Counted from the first letter of the stretch, positions 1-9,272 are shown. The stretch is 64,000 bases of DNA from Lentibacillus cibarius (GCF_005887555.1 NZ_VCIA01000001.1:62001-126000); one strand, 5' to 3'. Numbers and translations: made by a program. Notes: generated by a model from the letters alone, not told the origin.

Positions 1-76
1 ACGATCCGACTGTCACCCTTGCAAATGCCTCGTTTTCACTAACACTCGAGAATTCTACATACATTTCATTTTTCAT
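1..76 (-). CDS. spoIIAB: Anti-sigma-F factor SpoIIAB (N-terminal fragment, runs off window)
   Basis: Only the first 25 codons are inside the window, reading [20 protein letters not shown] and then VTVGS. This matches the start of SpoIIAB, the serine kinase/anti-sigma factor that holds sigma-F inactive in the predivisional cell and phosphorylates SpoIIAA. The ATG at 76-74 overlaps the spoIIAA stop TGA (75-73) in an ATGA arrangement, as expected for translationally coupled spoIIAA-spoIIAB. The GHKL ATPase domain and sigF should lie beyond position 1. Identity rests on the N-terminus plus gene order. Confidence 0.93.
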   Translation of the reverse strand, partial: MKNEMYVEFSSVSENEAFARVTVGS

Positions 77-426
77 GAAGCCACCCCCAACGTAGATAAC
101 GCATGTTCCTCGTTCTCCTCCAAACGGACAATTTTAAACATGCCACTCATATCAAACAGCCGGTGAACAGGTGCTGATACAGAACATACCACCATTTCTC
201 CTCCAAGCTGCAACACTTCCTTATATCTGCCAAGGACAACCCCAAGTCCGGAGCTATCCATGAACGAAACGTCTTCAAGATTCAAGACTACATGTCTGAT
301 GTCGTTTGCATACATCATTTCTTTCCAATCGTTCCGCAATGTTTCTGATTCATGGTGGTCCAACTCACCGGACATGCGGACAATTAATACATCTTGTTTC
401 ACATCAAATGAAGTAGACAGACTCAT
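73..426 (-). CDS. spoIIAA: Anti-sigma-F factor antagonist SpoIIAA
   Basis: This is a 117-residue STAS-domain protein. When unphosphorylated it binds SpoIIAB and so releases sigma-F in the forespore. The phosphorylated serine is visible in the motif MDSSGLG, with Ser58 at the position used in B. subtilis. Length and sequence fit the family throughout. The ATG at 426-424 follows an AAGGAGG site about 6 bases upstream. It is the first gene of the spoIIA operon, with spoIIAB overlapping its 3' end. A sigma-H type promoter lies in the gap to dacF, and readthrough from dacF is also possible. Confidence 0.97.
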   Translation of the reverse strand: MSLSTSFDVKQDVLIVRMSGELDHHESETLRNDWKEMMYANDIRHVVLNLEDVSFMDSSGLGVVLGRYKEVLQLGGEMVVCSVSAPVHRLFDMSGMFKIVRLEENEEHALSTLGVAS

Positions 427-459
427 TCCAGTTCCTCCTTAATTTCATTGTACTTATTT

Positions 460-485
460 ATTCAAGGCAGGCAGGGATAATTCCT
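460..485 (-). promoter_or_regulatory. Candidate sigma-H promoter of spoIIAA
   Basis: On the minus strand AGGAATT (485-479) is followed after 12 bases by CTTGAAT, whose GAAT is at 463-460. This fits the sigma-H pattern AGGAWWW-N11/12-RnnGAAT apart from the R. In B. subtilis the spoIIA operon is transcribed by sigma-H under Spo0A control. The -35 sits inside a small inverted repeat (GGCAGG/CCTGCC) that could also act as a weak dacF terminator. Confidence 0.6.
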
Positions 486-525
486 GCCCCTCGACAAAAG
501 AAGAAGAAATTCGCCTGAATACGCG

Positions 526-1707
526 TTATTCCACTATGTTTTTCACGGTTCGCTTCAAAAGTGTGAGATACGATGCTTTCATAACATCCTGTTTAACGAC
601 TAGTGGTGTCACAGATACTGTTTTCCCCTGCCTTTTTACAACCAGTTCACCAACTTGCTCCCCTTTATTAATAGGCAATACCAAATCGGTTTCCATTTTC
701 ACGGATGCATTCACGTCTTTCTCCGGCTCCCCTTTTTTATGAATCGTGCTGACTGATTCAGATACGGCGACATCAACTGTTTGCTCTTCTGCTTTCAGGA
801 ATTCCATCGTCGTTATCGTTTGTCCTTTTTTATATAAATTTTTAGTCTCATAGTGATTAAATGCATAATCAAGCATCTTGCTAACCGTTGCATTTCGTTT
901 TTTCGTTGTATCCGCACCCATGACTACTGTAATCATACGCATGTCATTTTTTTCGGCAGTTGCAGTCAAGCAGTACTTTGCTTCATTTGTATAACCAGTT
1001 TTCAGACCATCAACACCTGGATAAAATTTCACCAGTTTGTTTGTGTTAACTAACCAGAATTCATCCTCCGTACCTTTTCGCAAATATTCCTCATAAACTG
1101 AAGTATAGTCTGTCACCGATTCGTATGTCAAAAGTTCTTTAGCCATGACAGCCATATCATGTGCGGTGCTATAATGGTTTTTTGCAGGCAGACCGGTAGA
1201 ATTCTGGAATTGTGTATTTTTTAATCCCAATGCTTTTACTTTTTTGTTCATTTTTTTTACAAACGCTTTTTCGCTTCCGGCAATTCGTTCTGCCATGGCA
1301 ACACTGGCATCATTAGCGGAGGCAATCGCTATCCCTTTAAGAAGGTCGTCAACGGTCATTTCCTCTCCTTGTTCAAGAAAAATCTGCGAACCTCCCATAG
1401 ATGCAGCTTGTTCACTTACACGTACCGTTTCGTCTTTTTTGATTTCACCATCTTCAAGGGCTTCCATAATCAATAAAAGTGTCATGATTTTTGTCATGCT
1501 TGCAGGGGCAAGTTTCTCTTCGGTGTTCTTTTCGTATAGTACTTTTCCTGTATCTCGCTCCATCAAGATGGCTGATTTGGCATCTGGGGCTAGATTAAGT
1601 CCCTCATCCTTGTTATTACCTTGATCGTCCTCTGCGGCAAATATAGAGGCAGCTGGCATTAATAAACTTAAAAGCAAAACGCCAGTCAGTAAGACAAACT
1701 TTTTCAT
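526..1707 (-). CDS. dacF: D-alanyl-D-alanine carboxypeptidase DacF (penicillin-binding protein)
   Basis: This 393-residue peptidase S11 enzyme trims D-Ala from peptidoglycan stem peptides in the forespore. It has a signal peptide (residues 1 to about 24, hydrophobic core LLTGVLLLSLL, likely cut near SIFA-AED). The three active-site motifs are visible: S70-M-T-K73, S130-A-N132 and K236-T-G. The ATG at 1707 is chosen over an upstream start because it follows TGGAGGGTGG and begins the signal peptide; it also gives the family length (389 in B. subtilis). It lies upstream of spoIIAA as in B. subtilis and has a sigma-F-like promoter. Confidence 0.96.
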   Translation of the reverse strand: MKKFVLLTGVLLLSLLMPAASIFAAEDDQGNNKDEGLNLAPDAKSAILMERDTGKVLYEKNTEEKLAPASMTKIMTLLLIMEALEDGEIKKDETVRVSEQAASMGGSQIFLEQGEEMTVDDLLKGIAIASANDASVAMAERIAGSEKAFVKKMNKKVKALGLKNTQFQNSTGLPAKNHYSTAHDMAVMAKELLTYESVTDYTSVYEEYLRKGTEDEFWLVNTNKLVKFYPGVDGLKTGYTNEAKYCLTATAEKNDMRMITVVMGADTTKKRNATVSKMLDYAFNHYETKNLYKKGQTITTMEFLKAEEQTVDVAVSESVSTIHKKGEPEKDVNASVKMETDLVLPINKGEQVGELVVKRQGKTVSVTPLVVKQDVMKASYLTLLKRTVKNIVE

Positions 1708-1736
1708 TTTCCACCCTCCAATATGTAATATAATTC

Positions 1737-1766
1737 TAGGATTGCCATTTGAGGGTGGTTTTATAC
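1737..1766 (-). promoter_or_regulatory. Candidate sigma-F (or sigma-G) promoter of dacF
   Basis: The minus strand reads GTATA (1766-1762), 15 bases, then GGCAATCCTA (1746-1737). This matches the sigma-F pattern GYWTA-N15-GGNRANAMTW at all but one position. It ends 29 bases before the dacF ATG. DacF is a known forespore (sigma-F) gene in B. subtilis, so the match is biologically expected. Confidence 0.7.
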
Positions 1767-1784
1767 CGTTTTGGCGCAACCAGC

Positions 1785-1819
1785 AAAAAAAAAGCACACT
1801 TCATAAAGTGTGCTTTTTA
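1785..1819 (-). terminator. Rho-independent terminator after pdp
   Basis: A hairpin with arms AAAGCACACTT and AAGTGTGCTTT and a short CATA-type loop (about 1791-1817) is followed on the minus strand by a run of nine T. It lies 29 bases beyond the pdp stop and ends the deoB-punA-pdp transcript before dacF. Confidence 0.9.
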
Positions 1820-1847
1820 TACAGTTAACAGCTATAAAAAATTTTGC

Positions 1848-3149
1848 TTATCTGACAGTACTATGAATGAGCGGCGGTGCCTCAACTGCATGGTCCGATA
1901 CGTTGATGCTGGCATACAATTTTTCTTTGATAGTATCAATGGAAGAATCGTTGGTATGGATAGTTACCAGCGGCTCTCCTTCATTTACAGTATCACCGAT
2001 TTTTTTATGCAGAACTATTCCAACAGAAAGATCAATTTCCGAATTCTTCGTAGACCTGCCAGCGCCAAGCATCATTGCCGCGGTTCCAATATTGTCGGCA
2101 ATGATTTCCGAAACGGTTCCGGACTTCGTGGCAGGCAGCTCAATTTTATGTGTCGCTTGTGGTAATAATTCGGGATGATCAATAACACGGGAATCGCCGC
2201 CCTGCGATTCCACAAAGGTTTTAAATCGCTCCAGCGCTTTTCCATTATTGAGATTTTCGGTCAAACGTTTCTTCGCCTCTTCGACTGTATCGGCCTTACC
2301 AGCTAAAACGGTCATATGGCTGCCGAGTTCAAGGCATAACGCTGTCAAATCACTTGGGCCATTACCTTGTAATGTGTCAATCGCTTCTTTTACTTCCAGC
2401 GCATTTCCGATTGCTTTTCCCAGTGGCTGGTTCATATCAGAAATGATCGCCAAGGTATCTCTGCCAACATGATTGCCTATAGATACCATCGCTTCAGCCA
2501 ATGCTTTTGCATCGTGATAGTCTTTCATGAATGCACCAGCGCCTGTTTTAACATCAAGGACAATTGCATCCGCGCCGGAAGCTATCTTTTTGCTCATAAT
2601 GGAACTGGCAATAAGCGGGATAGAATTAACCGTAGCAGTAACATCTCGCAAACTGTATAACTTTTTGTCTGCCGGTGTTAAATTACCTGTCTGTCCGACT
2701 ACGGCAACTTTATTTTTATTGACCGAGTCGATGAATTCATCATTGCTTAGCTCAACATGAAAACCTGGAATTGCCTCCAACTTATCAATCGTTCCACCGG
2801 TATGGCCAAGTCCACGTCCACTCATCTTAGCAACCGGGACTCCCACCGAAGCAACAAGCGGTGCTAGGATAAGCGTTGTCGTATCCCCTACTCCGCCTGT
2901 TGAATGTTTATCCACCTTCACACCGGAAATCGCCGAGAGGTCTATCTGTTCACCAGAAGCCACCATTGAAGCAGTCAATTCCGCACGTTCGGCTTCGGTC
3001 ATATCCCGAAAAAAAGTAGCCATTAGCAGCGCACTCACCTGGTAGTCCGGGATGTCGCCATTTGTATAACCATCAATAAAAAAATGAATTTCGTCTTTAG
3101 ACAATTCTTTTCCATCACGTTTTTTTTCGATGAGATCATACATTCTCAT
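1848..3149 (-). CDS. pdp: Pyrimidine-nucleoside phosphorylase
   Basis: The product is 433 residues, the same length as B. subtilis Pdp. It cleaves uridine, thymidine and deoxyuridine with phosphate to give the base and (deoxy)ribose-1-phosphate. The family signature is present: [13 protein letters not shown] near residue 80, then [11 protein letters not shown] and the phosphate-binding [10 protein letters not shown]. The start at 3149 ([10 protein letters not shown]) follows AGGTGATAAT. It lies last in the cluster deoB-punA-pdp, so the ribose-1-phosphate it makes can go to DeoB. In B. subtilis pdp is not in this cluster; here it is. Confidence 0.96.
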   Translation of the reverse strand: MRMYDLIEKKRDGKELSKDEIHFFIDGYTNGDIPDYQVSALLMATFFRDMTEAERAELTASMVASGEQIDLSAISGVKVDKHSTGGVGDTTTLILAPLVASVGVPVAKMSGRGLGHTGGTIDKLEAIPGFHVELSNDEFIDSVNKNKVAVVGQTGNLTPADKKLYSLRDVTATVNSIPLIASSIMSKKIASGADAIVLDVKTGAGAFMKDYHDAKALAEAMVSIGNHVGRDTLAIISDMNQPLGKAIGNALEVKEAIDTLQGNGPSDLTALCLELGSHMTVLAGKADTVEEAKKRLTENLNNGKALERFKTFVESQGGDSRVIDHPELLPQATHKIELPATKSGTVSEIIADNIGTAAMMLGAGRSTKNSEIDLSVGIVLHKKIGDTVNEGEPLVTIHTNDSSIDTIKEKLYASINVSDHAVEAPPLIHSTVR

Positions 3150-3166
3150 AATTATCACCTGCATTT

Positions 3167-3987
3167 TTATTTTGGGAATGTACGAATGATTTCACTGATA
3201 AACCGCAGAAAATCATCGCGTACTTTTTCAGTTGTTTCCATCACTTCTGAATGCGTAAGCGGCTGGTCAAGCATCCCGGCAGCCATATTTGCTATACATG
3301 AAATGCCAAGGACACGTAAGCCAGCATGGGCAGCCGTTATCACCTCGGGAACAGTAGACATGCCAACTGCATCCCCGCCCAGGGTCCGGAGCATTCTGAC
3401 CTCTGCCGGTGTTTCATATGCCGGACCGGTATTCCCGATATAAACACCTTCCTGAATGGTTATGCCTAGTTTTGCTGCACAATCCTTTGCATGTCTTAGA
3501 AGCGGTCTATTATACACTGTGACACGTCTGGAAAACGTTCGCCCATCGTTTCATCATTCGGTCCGATCAGTGGATTGTCACCCATATTGTTAATATGATC
3601 TGTTATAAGCATTAAGTCACCTGGGCTAAACAATTTATTAATACCACCAGCCGCATTAGTAATAACAATCGAATCAATTCCCAGTGCTTTCATGACACGT
3701 ACAGGAAACGTCACCTGCTTCATGGAATATCCTTCGTAATAATGAAAACGCCCCTGCATTGCAATTACCTGCATCCCTTCTAAATTTCCTGCTACAAGCT
3801 GTCCCTTATGCCCTGCAACAGTAGATTCGGGAAAATGCGGTATGTCTTTATATGGAATGGTGGTCGAATGGTCTATCTTATCGGCTAACACACCAAGACC
3901 GGATCCCAATATGAGTCCGATTGTAGGAATGTCGGAGAACCTTTCCCTGACATATGTCGCTGCTTCGTTGATTGCTTTTTGATCCAT
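3167..3987 (-). pseudogene. punA: Purine-nucleoside phosphorylase PunA, frameshifted as sequenced
   Basis: Two overlapping frames together make one PNP family protein. The first (3987-3496, MDQKAINEAATYV) carries LGSGLG, the phosphate motif QGRFHYYEGY and VTNAAGG. The second (to 3167) carries [11 protein letters not shown] and GMSTVPEV. The first frame reads FPDVS and then loses homology (QCIIDRF, stop). The next frame continues [11 protein letters not shown]. One missing base near 3519-3523 explains this, and restoring it gives 273 residues, a normal length. Function if intact: phosphorolysis of (deoxy)inosine/guanosine. The ATG at 3987 follows AAAAGGTGGG. A sequencing error or a real mutation could explain the break. 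Confidence 0.9.
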
Positions 3988-4002
3988 ACAAAGCCCACCT
4001 TT

Positions 4003-5181
4003 TTATTTAATTTTATTCAAAAAGCTTTTTCCGTGCTCTGGCAATTTAATGTTGAAATTGTCTGCGACGGTAGCACCGATATCAGCAAATGTCTCCCTAA
4101 TTGGCAGTTCTTTTCCTGATTCCATACCAGGATGATGGATGAGCAGCGGCACATACTCCCTTGTGTGATCTGTCCCATGATGAATAGGATCATTGCCGTG
4201 ATCAGCTGTAATAATCAACAGGTCATCTTCATTCAATTTGTCCATTACTTCTGGAAGTCTGGCATCAAAAGCTTCCAAAGCCTGTCCATACCCTTCAGGA
4301 TCGCGTCGATGGCCATACTTAGCATCAAAATCGACCAGATTGAGAAAGTTTAATCCAGTGAAATCTTTAGACATGGATTCAATAAATTTTGTCATTCCAT
4401 CATTATTATCTGCTGTGCGAATGGCTTCTGTAATACCTTCACCATCATAAATGTCTGAAATCTTCCCCAAGGCAACAACATCAAAATCATTATCTTTCAG
4501 TTCATTCATCACGGTGCGACCAAATGGCTTCAGCGCATAGTCATGACGGTTCGGTGTGCGCTCGAAATTGCCTGGCTCCCCAATGAACGGACGTGCAATC
4601 ACACGACCAACCATATATTTTTCATCCTTTGTCAGTTCACGGGCGGTTTCACAGATGGAATATAATTCATCAAGTGGAACCACCTCTTCATGAGCGGCAA
4701 CCTGTAGAACAGAATCCGCCGATGTATAAACGATTAATGATCCTGTGTCCATATGCTCCTTACCTAATTCTTCAATGATAGCAGTGCCTGATGCCGGTTT
4801 ATTAGCAATAATTTTTCTTCCCGTTTTTGTCTCCAGTTCTTTGATCAATTCATCTGGAAATCCGTCTGGGAATGTTCGAAATGGTTGTTGGATATGCAAC
4901 CCCATAATTTCCCAATGGCCAGTCATGGTGTCCTTCCCATTAGATGCCTCTTGCATTTTCGTGAAATGAGCCATTGGGGATGTTGCTTTTTCAATACCTT
5001 TAATCTCTCTAATATTACTTAGTCCCAGTTTTGCCATGTTAGGCATGTTAAGACCATCCATTCGTTCGGCAATGTGTCCGAGTGTATCGGCACCCTCATC
5101 TCCAAAAGCTTTAGCATCCGGTGCCTCCCCAATACCGACTGAGTCCAATACAATAAGAAATACACGCTTGAAATTTTGCAT
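4003..5181 (-). CDS. deoB: Phosphopentomutase DeoB
   Basis: This 392-residue phosphopentomutase of the alkaline-phosphatase-like superfamily interconverts (deoxy)ribose-1-phosphate and -5-phosphate. It uses two manganese ions. Metal-binding motifs are visible: N-terminal [25 protein letters not shown] with the phosphorylated threonine, and C-terminal ITADHGNDP and DHTREYVP. The ATG at 5181 follows AGGAGG. It stands first of deoB-punA-pdp, feeding sugar phosphate from both phosphorylases into the pentose pathway. Upstream is xerD on the same strand, the ripX-drm-pupG order of B. subtilis. Confidence 0.97.
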   Translation of the reverse strand: MQNFKRVFLIVLDSVGIGEAPDAKAFGDEGADTLGHIAERMDGLNMPNMAKLGLSNIREIKGIEKATSPMAHFTKMQEASNGKDTMTGHWEIMGLHIQQPFRTFPDGFPDELIKELETKTGRKIIANKPASGTAIIEELGKEHMDTGSLIVYTSADSVLQVAAHEEVVPLDELYSICETARELTKDEKYMVGRVIARPFIGEPGNFERTPNRHDYALKPFGRTVMNELKDNDFDVVALGKISDIYDGEGITEAIRTADNNDGMTKFIESMSKDFTGLNFLNLVDFDAKYGHRRDPEGYGQALEAFDARLPEVMDKLNEDDLLIITADHGNDPIHHGTDHTREYVPLLIHHPGMESGKELPIRETFADIGATVADNFNIKLPEHGKSFLNKIK

Positions 5182-5277
5182 ATCACATATACCTCCTTAG
5201 TTTTGTTTTACCCTTTTTTGCTTTTTAATATGTTTCACCATTTTGTTGTATGATGTCTGACAACTGTGTTGAAAAAA

Positions 5278-6171
5278 TTATGCTCGCGGATGATGTTCCC
5301 GATAAATATCCTTCAAACGGGCTTTTGTTACATGTGTATAAATCTGCGTTGTTGAAATATCAGCATGCCCTAACATTTCTTGAACAGAACGCAAATCTGC
5401 ACCATTCTCCAATAAATGTGTCGCGAACGAATGTCGCAATGTATGCGGCGTAATTTCTTTCTTTATCCCGACATCGCGAGCGAGCTTTTTGAGAATTTTC
5501 CAGAAGCCTTGTCGTGATAGTGGTCGTCCGTGCTGATTGACGAACAATGCATACTGATCCTCATTCCGTTTTACAAGGCTTGTTCTGGAAAACCGTAAAT
5601 AATCGTCAACAGCTTTTCTGGCAACGTCTCCAAGGGGGACAATTCGCTCTTTTGATCCTTTACCAAGACAACGAACAAACCCCATGGTCAAATGTAGGTC
5701 ACTCACCTTTAACGAGACCAGTTCACTCACTCTAAGCCCTGTCGCATAAAGCAATTCAAGCATTGCTTTATTGCGCATCTCTAGAGGTGTATTCCCGCTA
5801 ATTGCTAGTAGCGTATCCACATCCTGATTAGACAGAATCCCAGGTAGCTTTCTTTCTTTTTTCGGTGTTTCAATATGTATCGTTGCATCGTGATTGGTTA
5901 TCTGTTCCCTGACAAGAAACCGGTGAAACGAACGGATGGATGAAATAGTCCGTGCAATGGTAGCAGATGATTTCCCGTCATCCTTCAGTTTATATAAAAA
6001 ACTGGTAATATCAGTCCGGTCAATATCGTTCCATGCTGACTTCTGGACCCTCTTTTCAATATACAACAAATATTTTTTCAAATCTCTCTCATATGACTTT
6101 AATGTGTTCTCTGAAACGCCCTTCTCCACCTGTAGGTAATGCATGAATTCGTCAAAAGCGGGCTTGAGCAT
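5278..6171 (-). CDS. xerD: Site-specific tyrosine recombinase XerD
   Basis: At 297 residues this is the XerD/RipX partner that resolves chromosome dimers at dif before division. Domains: N-terminal SAM-like core-binding domain (about 1-90) and C-terminal catalytic domain. The catalytic residues are visible: R147 (ATGLRVSEL), K171, H243-x-x-R246 ([11 protein letters not shown]), H269 (LGH) and Y278 (TQIYTHV). The ATG at 6171 follows GGGGGAG by 8 bases; an in-frame GTG at 6177 is less well spaced. It directly follows the DUF4227 gene, probably in one transcript. Confidence 0.96.
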   Translation of the reverse strand: MLKPAFDEFMHYLQVEKGVSENTLKSYERDLKKYLLYIEKRVQKSAWNDIDRTDITSFLYKLKDDGKSSATIARTISSIRSFHRFLVREQITNHDATIHIETPKKERKLPGILSNQDVDTLLAISGNTPLEMRNKAMLELLYATGLRVSELVSLKVSDLHLTMGFVRCLGKGSKERIVPLGDVARKAVDDYLRFSRTSLVKRNEDQYALFVNQHGRPLSRQGFWKILKKLARDVGIKKEITPHTLRHSFATHLLENGADLRSVQEMLGHADISTTQIYTHVTKARLKDIYREHHPRA

Positions 6172-6176
6172 GATCA

Positions 6177-6389
6177 CTACTCCCCCAACTGAAAAAATAA
6201 ATTCAAGCGGTCTATTAAACTCTTATCAGCATCAGTATTGAACACTTTCACCGAAGGACCCTCAGGCGGATCGTATCGATGATATTGTTCATATTCAGCA
6301 TGTATGTAACGCAGACCTGCATAGAACAGACATGTGCAAACGATAAAGATGACAAAAACTTTCAACGTATCCCACAGCGCCTGCTTCAT
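6177..6389 (-). CDS. yqzK: DUF4227 family small membrane protein (YqzK-like)
   Basis: A 70-residue protein with one N-terminal membrane segment (about residues 9-26, [16 protein letters not shown]) and a polar C-terminal tail containing [13 protein letters not shown]. It resembles YqzK/DUF4227, which lies between fur and xerD in Bacillus. No biochemical role is known to me. GAGGTG precedes the ATG. The stop abuts the xerD start region, so the two are likely cotranscribed. Confidence 0.85.
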   Translation of the reverse strand: MKQALWDTLKVFVIFIVCTCLFYAGLRYIHAEYEQYHRYDPPEGPSVKVFNTDADKSLIDRLNLFFQLGE

Positions 6390-6630
6390 CTTCCATCACC
6401 TCTTTTTTGGCTTTCTATTATTAAATCTATGCCAAAAAAGGAGGACAATATACATATTTAGAAAAACTTATAAGCTACCCTATCCTTAAAATAAACCATT
6501 TCTCTATAAAAGTAAATAAAGAAGAATCAGCCAGCGATGAGCTTTCTAAGCGAAGATGATTACCTTAAATTCACTGATTGTGATTGTCCGAACCTTGAAA
6601 ATGCGCTAAGTAATGGTTTCTTACCGTCAA

Positions 6631-6668
6631 AAAACAAAAAGCCTTTCTTCTCATTCAGAAAAAAGGCA
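6631..6668 (-). terminator. Terminator after fur
   Basis: On the minus strand GCCTTTTTTCT and AGAAGAAAGGC form a stem (about 6641-6667). A T-rich run TTTTTGTTTTTT follows. It lies about 20 bases past the fur stop. The rest of the 6390-6630 gap shows no convincing gene. Confidence 0.85.
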
Positions 6669-6686
6669 GTCCCATATGAATATCAA

Positions 6687-7145
6687 TTATTTCGTTGACT
6701 CGACTACTGCTTCCTGACATTGTTTACAAATGCCATGAAAAGTGAGCCGGTGATCTTTCACTTGAAAACGCCAGTCCTTTTCGACGATACGTTCAACTTC
6801 TTCTAAAAGATCTTCTTCAATTTCCTCAACAGACCCGCATTCGATGCAAACGAGATGGTGATGAAAATGCTCCGCCCCTTCTTTTCGCAAGTCGTAACGT
6901 GACACACTGTCACCAAAATTTATCTTATCAACAATTTTCAATTCCGACAACAATTCAAGGGTCCGGTAAACAGTGGCCAGCCCTATTTCGGGAGCTTTTT
7001 CTTTAACGAGCAAGTATACATCCTCAGCACTAAGGTGATCTTCTTCACGTTCAAGCAATACTCTAACCGTTGCCTCGCGCTGCGGTGTAAGTTTGTAGCT
7101 TTGAGCATGGAGCTGCTTTTTTATCTGTTCCAACCGATGTTCCAT
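6687..7145 (-). CDS. fur: Ferric uptake regulator Fur
   Basis: A 152-residue Fur-family repressor with an N-terminal winged helix (LTPQREATVRVLLE; recognition segment GLATVYRTLELL near 55-66). The C-terminal metal-binding part has H93, H95-H97, Cys100-x-x-Cys103 and Cys140-x-x-Cys143. Among the family it matches Fur rather than PerR or Zur by sequence and by location beside yqzK-xerD and spoIIM. It represses iron uptake genes when iron is bound. AGGGAGGAGAC lies just before the ATG. A near-consensus sigma-A promoter and a PerR-type box sit upstream. Confidence 0.94.
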   Translation of the reverse strand: MEHRLEQIKKQLHAQSYKLTPQREATVRVLLEREEDHLSAEDVYLLVKEKAPEIGLATVYRTLELLSELKIVDKINFGDSVSRYDLRKEGAEHFHHHLVCIECGSVEEIEEDLLEEVERIVEKDWRFQVKDHRLTFHGICKQCQEAVVESTK

Positions 7146-7187
7146 GGCAAGTCTCCTCCCTAATATATCCCCTATATCCCCACTTTC

Positions 7188-7216
7188 ATTATAGGTACAG
7201 ATACAAATTGTGTCAA
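7188..7216 (-). promoter_or_regulatory. Sigma-A promoter of fur
   Basis: The minus strand reads TTGACA (7216-7211), a 17-base spacer, then TATAAT (7193-7188). Both hexamers are perfect consensus. It ends 43 bases upstream of the fur ATG. Confidence 0.88.
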
Positions 7217-7217
7217 A

Positions 7218-7232
7218 GTATAATTATTATAA
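7218..7232. promoter_or_regulatory. PerR/Fur-type operator upstream of fur
   Basis: GTATAATTATTATAA matches the PerR box TTATAATNATTATAA at 14 of 15 positions. It abuts the -35 of the fur promoter. In B. subtilis fur is repressed by PerR, so this is the expected regulator; Fur itself recognises a closely related sequence. A second AT-rich dyad (TTATTATATAATAA region, about 7247-7262) lies further upstream, at the end of spoIIM. Confidence 0.7.
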
Positions 7233-7263
7233 ATTGTTATGTGGAATTATTATTATATAATAA

Positions 7264-7908
7264 TCATTGTTGACTATAAAAGGATTTTATGATCAATTCC
7301 ATACCTTCATTTGCAATATAGGCTTCCAACACTGCGGCGGCTAATGAAACGACGATTAGGGAGACAAATGCCATTACATACTTACCAAACGGCTGTAATA
7401 CCGGTCGGGAGAACTTCCGGGAAAAAAGCTTGTTCAATAGAGTTAGGGAGAATATCATCGACAAACTACCTGCAGCGATATATACCGGGATTACAAGAAT
7501 GTTTTGCGGTGCAATGGATATCGAAGCCAGAAATAGCCCCTTCATTCCCAGTTGATTAACGATAAAACCAACCGAAAAACCAACAATCATCCCCTTCAGA
7601 AACAGCAAAACCCAGACCACCGGCAGCCCGATAACTGATAAACCCAAAACAAACAATATAAATAAATATTTCACATGATAAAAAAAACTGTCTTTTAATA
7701 TGGCATTATTTCCAGCTTGTTCGTCAGCAGCTATATCACCAAAAAAGCGTTCAAGATAAAAAAACAGGTCCTGCTTCTGGATAAAGTTCATACTGTTTAC
7801 AATGATTGCACCAAAAATAATCCCTGTCAAAAACAGGATTATCATAAAAATATAAATGGTTGCGTGCTCTTTTACGTGGTCTACTAGAAGCGTCCGTTTA
7901 TTGTACAT
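7264..7908 (-). CDS. spoIIM: Stage II sporulation protein M
   Basis: This 214-residue integral membrane protein has the same length as B. subtilis SpoIIM. It has about five hydrophobic segments (for example YIFMIILFLTGIIFGAI near 17-33 and YLFILFVLGLSVIGLPVVW near 76-95). With SpoIID and SpoIIP it forms the machine that hydrolyses septal and forespore peptidoglycan during engulfment. A GGAGG site precedes the ATG. The position between fur and nudF/yqxK matches Bacillus. Transcription by sigma-E is expected from the family; I could not place a clear promoter. Confidence 0.95.
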   Translation of the reverse strand: MYNKRTLLVDHVKEHATIYIFMIILFLTGIIFGAIIVNSMNFIQKQDLFFYLERFFGDIAADEQAGNNAILKDSFFYHVKYLFILFVLGLSVIGLPVVWVLLFLKGMIVGFSVGFIVNQLGMKGLFLASISIAPQNILVIPVYIAAGSLSMIFSLTLLNKLFSRKFSRPVLQPFGKYVMAFVSLIVVSLAAAVLEAYIANEGMELIIKSFYSQQ

Positions 7909-8098
7909 TGGAATCCTCCATTGCCCTGTTTTTTCCGGTGTCCTTTTGTGAACATCCTCTACTAGAATCTATGAAGAATCCCAAATAAACATACCAAATG
8001 TTTTTTAAAAAAAGATAAGAAAATATAAAATGAAGCGATACAATTTTCACTGGCGAAGTTAAGCCACGTCCGGATCCAGCGCCTTTATTCAAATGATA

Positions 8099-9268
8099 TC
8101 AATAAGTTGAAACACTTCCATATTTTCCACCACCACCGGCTTTAATAGCCAATTTCCCTTCTCTCATATCGATGATGGATGTTGCTAGTTTTTCCGGTAC
8201 GACCTTATGCAGTTCATGAAATGGGACATGATGGATCACATTCATTTCCGTTTGAAAATGCTCCAGTAATTTTGTAAACGTCTTAGGGCCGAGTGACGGC
8301 AAATATTCTAAAGGAACCTGGTATAAATAAGGCGGGCGGTTCGTTTTTACGGAATCAGCATCCTGCAGCTCTTTGATACGGTCGAACACGCCTTTTACAA
8401 TTTTTTTCGAACCACAATTATGACATTCCAAGGCACTGGCGGCAAGGGGTTTCAGACATTGGCTGCAAACAGTTGTGTAGTATTTTCCCAGATGGGGATT
8501 CATGCCGAAATTGCGCTTTATCCCACGGTCATGCACCTGATGCAGCGCCCAGTTAAATTCTTTAAACGAGGCCTCAGCCATGATTAATTCCTGGTATTCT
8601 CTTGCTATCTTCGGAAGCGAATGAGCATCTGAATTGGACAGAAAGGTAAAGTCATGCAGTTCACTTATTTGATCGGCCATTGCTGTATCCGAGCTGAGCC
8701 CCAATTCAATTGCGTCCAGCAAATCCGGGTCGAACACTTCTGTCATTGACCGATCGACACCTTTTCCATACATACTTTTAAAAGGTGTGAAAACATGTGC
8801 AGGAATGAAAATGCCTGAAAGCTCCTTTACTTTGTACTGCAAATCTTTGGCGGTTCCATAATAGCGCTGGGAACTTAGCGTAATGTTTTTCATTTTCGTT
8901 GTCAGCCATGCTGAGAACTTTTCCATTTGATCCAATGTTGGAAGAAAGCAGAGAACGTGGATGGGGCCCCAACAATGTTCATCATAAATTTCGATTTCCG
9001 AACCGAGTAGTAATGTTACATTTTCAAAACGGATACCCCCGTCATTGAGTTCATAGGCGTGCCCGGACTTGATAAGTTCTTTGATTTCCTGCTGCACAGC
9101 TGGGGCATGACTGTCAATCACGCCAACGAGATGAATCCCTTTATTCCGGCTTGCCTCTTTCAGAACATTTGTCAGTGTTAAGGTTTTAGCTCCGGTTATT
9201 TTTACCGGGTGATTATACATATCACGTCCAATGTGAATATGCATATCGGCAAAAAACGATTGCAGCAT
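8099..9268 (-). CDS. yqxK: PHP-domain endonuclease Q family protein (YqxK-like)
   Basis: A 389-residue protein. The N-terminal PHP metallo-hydrolase motifs are FADMHIHIGRD, VIDSHAP, PAHVFTPF and SNSDAHSLPKI. A four-cysteine zinc site (CSQCLKPL and CHNCGSKK, about 273-295) and a C-terminal region with a helix-hairpin-helix-like segment (LPSLGPKTFTKLLEHF) follow. This domain order is that of EndoQ, which cuts DNA 5' of deaminated bases; a Bacillus homologue has been studied. The start follows AAAGGATG. It ends 4 bases after nudF begins its leaderless junction (nudF stop 9273), so the two are likely cotranscribed. The activity here is inferred. Confidence 0.85.
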   Translation of the reverse strand: MLQSFFADMHIHIGRDMYNHPVKITGAKTLTLTNVLKEASRNKGIHLVGVIDSHAPAVQQEIKELIKSGHAYELNDGGIRFENVTLLLGSEIEIYDEHCWGPIHVLCFLPTLDQMEKFSAWLTTKMKNITLSSQRYYGTAKDLQYKVKELSGIFIPAHVFTPFKSMYGKGVDRSMTEVFDPDLLDAIELGLSSDTAMADQISELHDFTFLSNSDAHSLPKIAREYQELIMAEASFKEFNWALHQVHDRGIKRNFGMNPHLGKYYTTVCSQCLKPLAASALECHNCGSKKIVKGVFDRIKELQDADSVKTNRPPYLYQVPLEYLPSLGPKTFTKLLEHFQTEMNVIHHVPFHELHKVVPEKLATSIIDMREGKLAIKAGGGGKYGSVSTY

Positions 9269-9272
9269 CGAA

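Noticed and set aside
460..490. Inverted repeat GGCAGG/CCTGCC as a dacF terminator
   Set aside because: No T run follows on the minus strand and the sigma-H -35 lies within it, so termination is doubtful.
7898..8092. Minus-strand frame of 64 codons upstream of spoIIM
   Set aside because: It overlaps the spoIIM start and ribosome site, lacks its own ribosome site and resembles no family I know.
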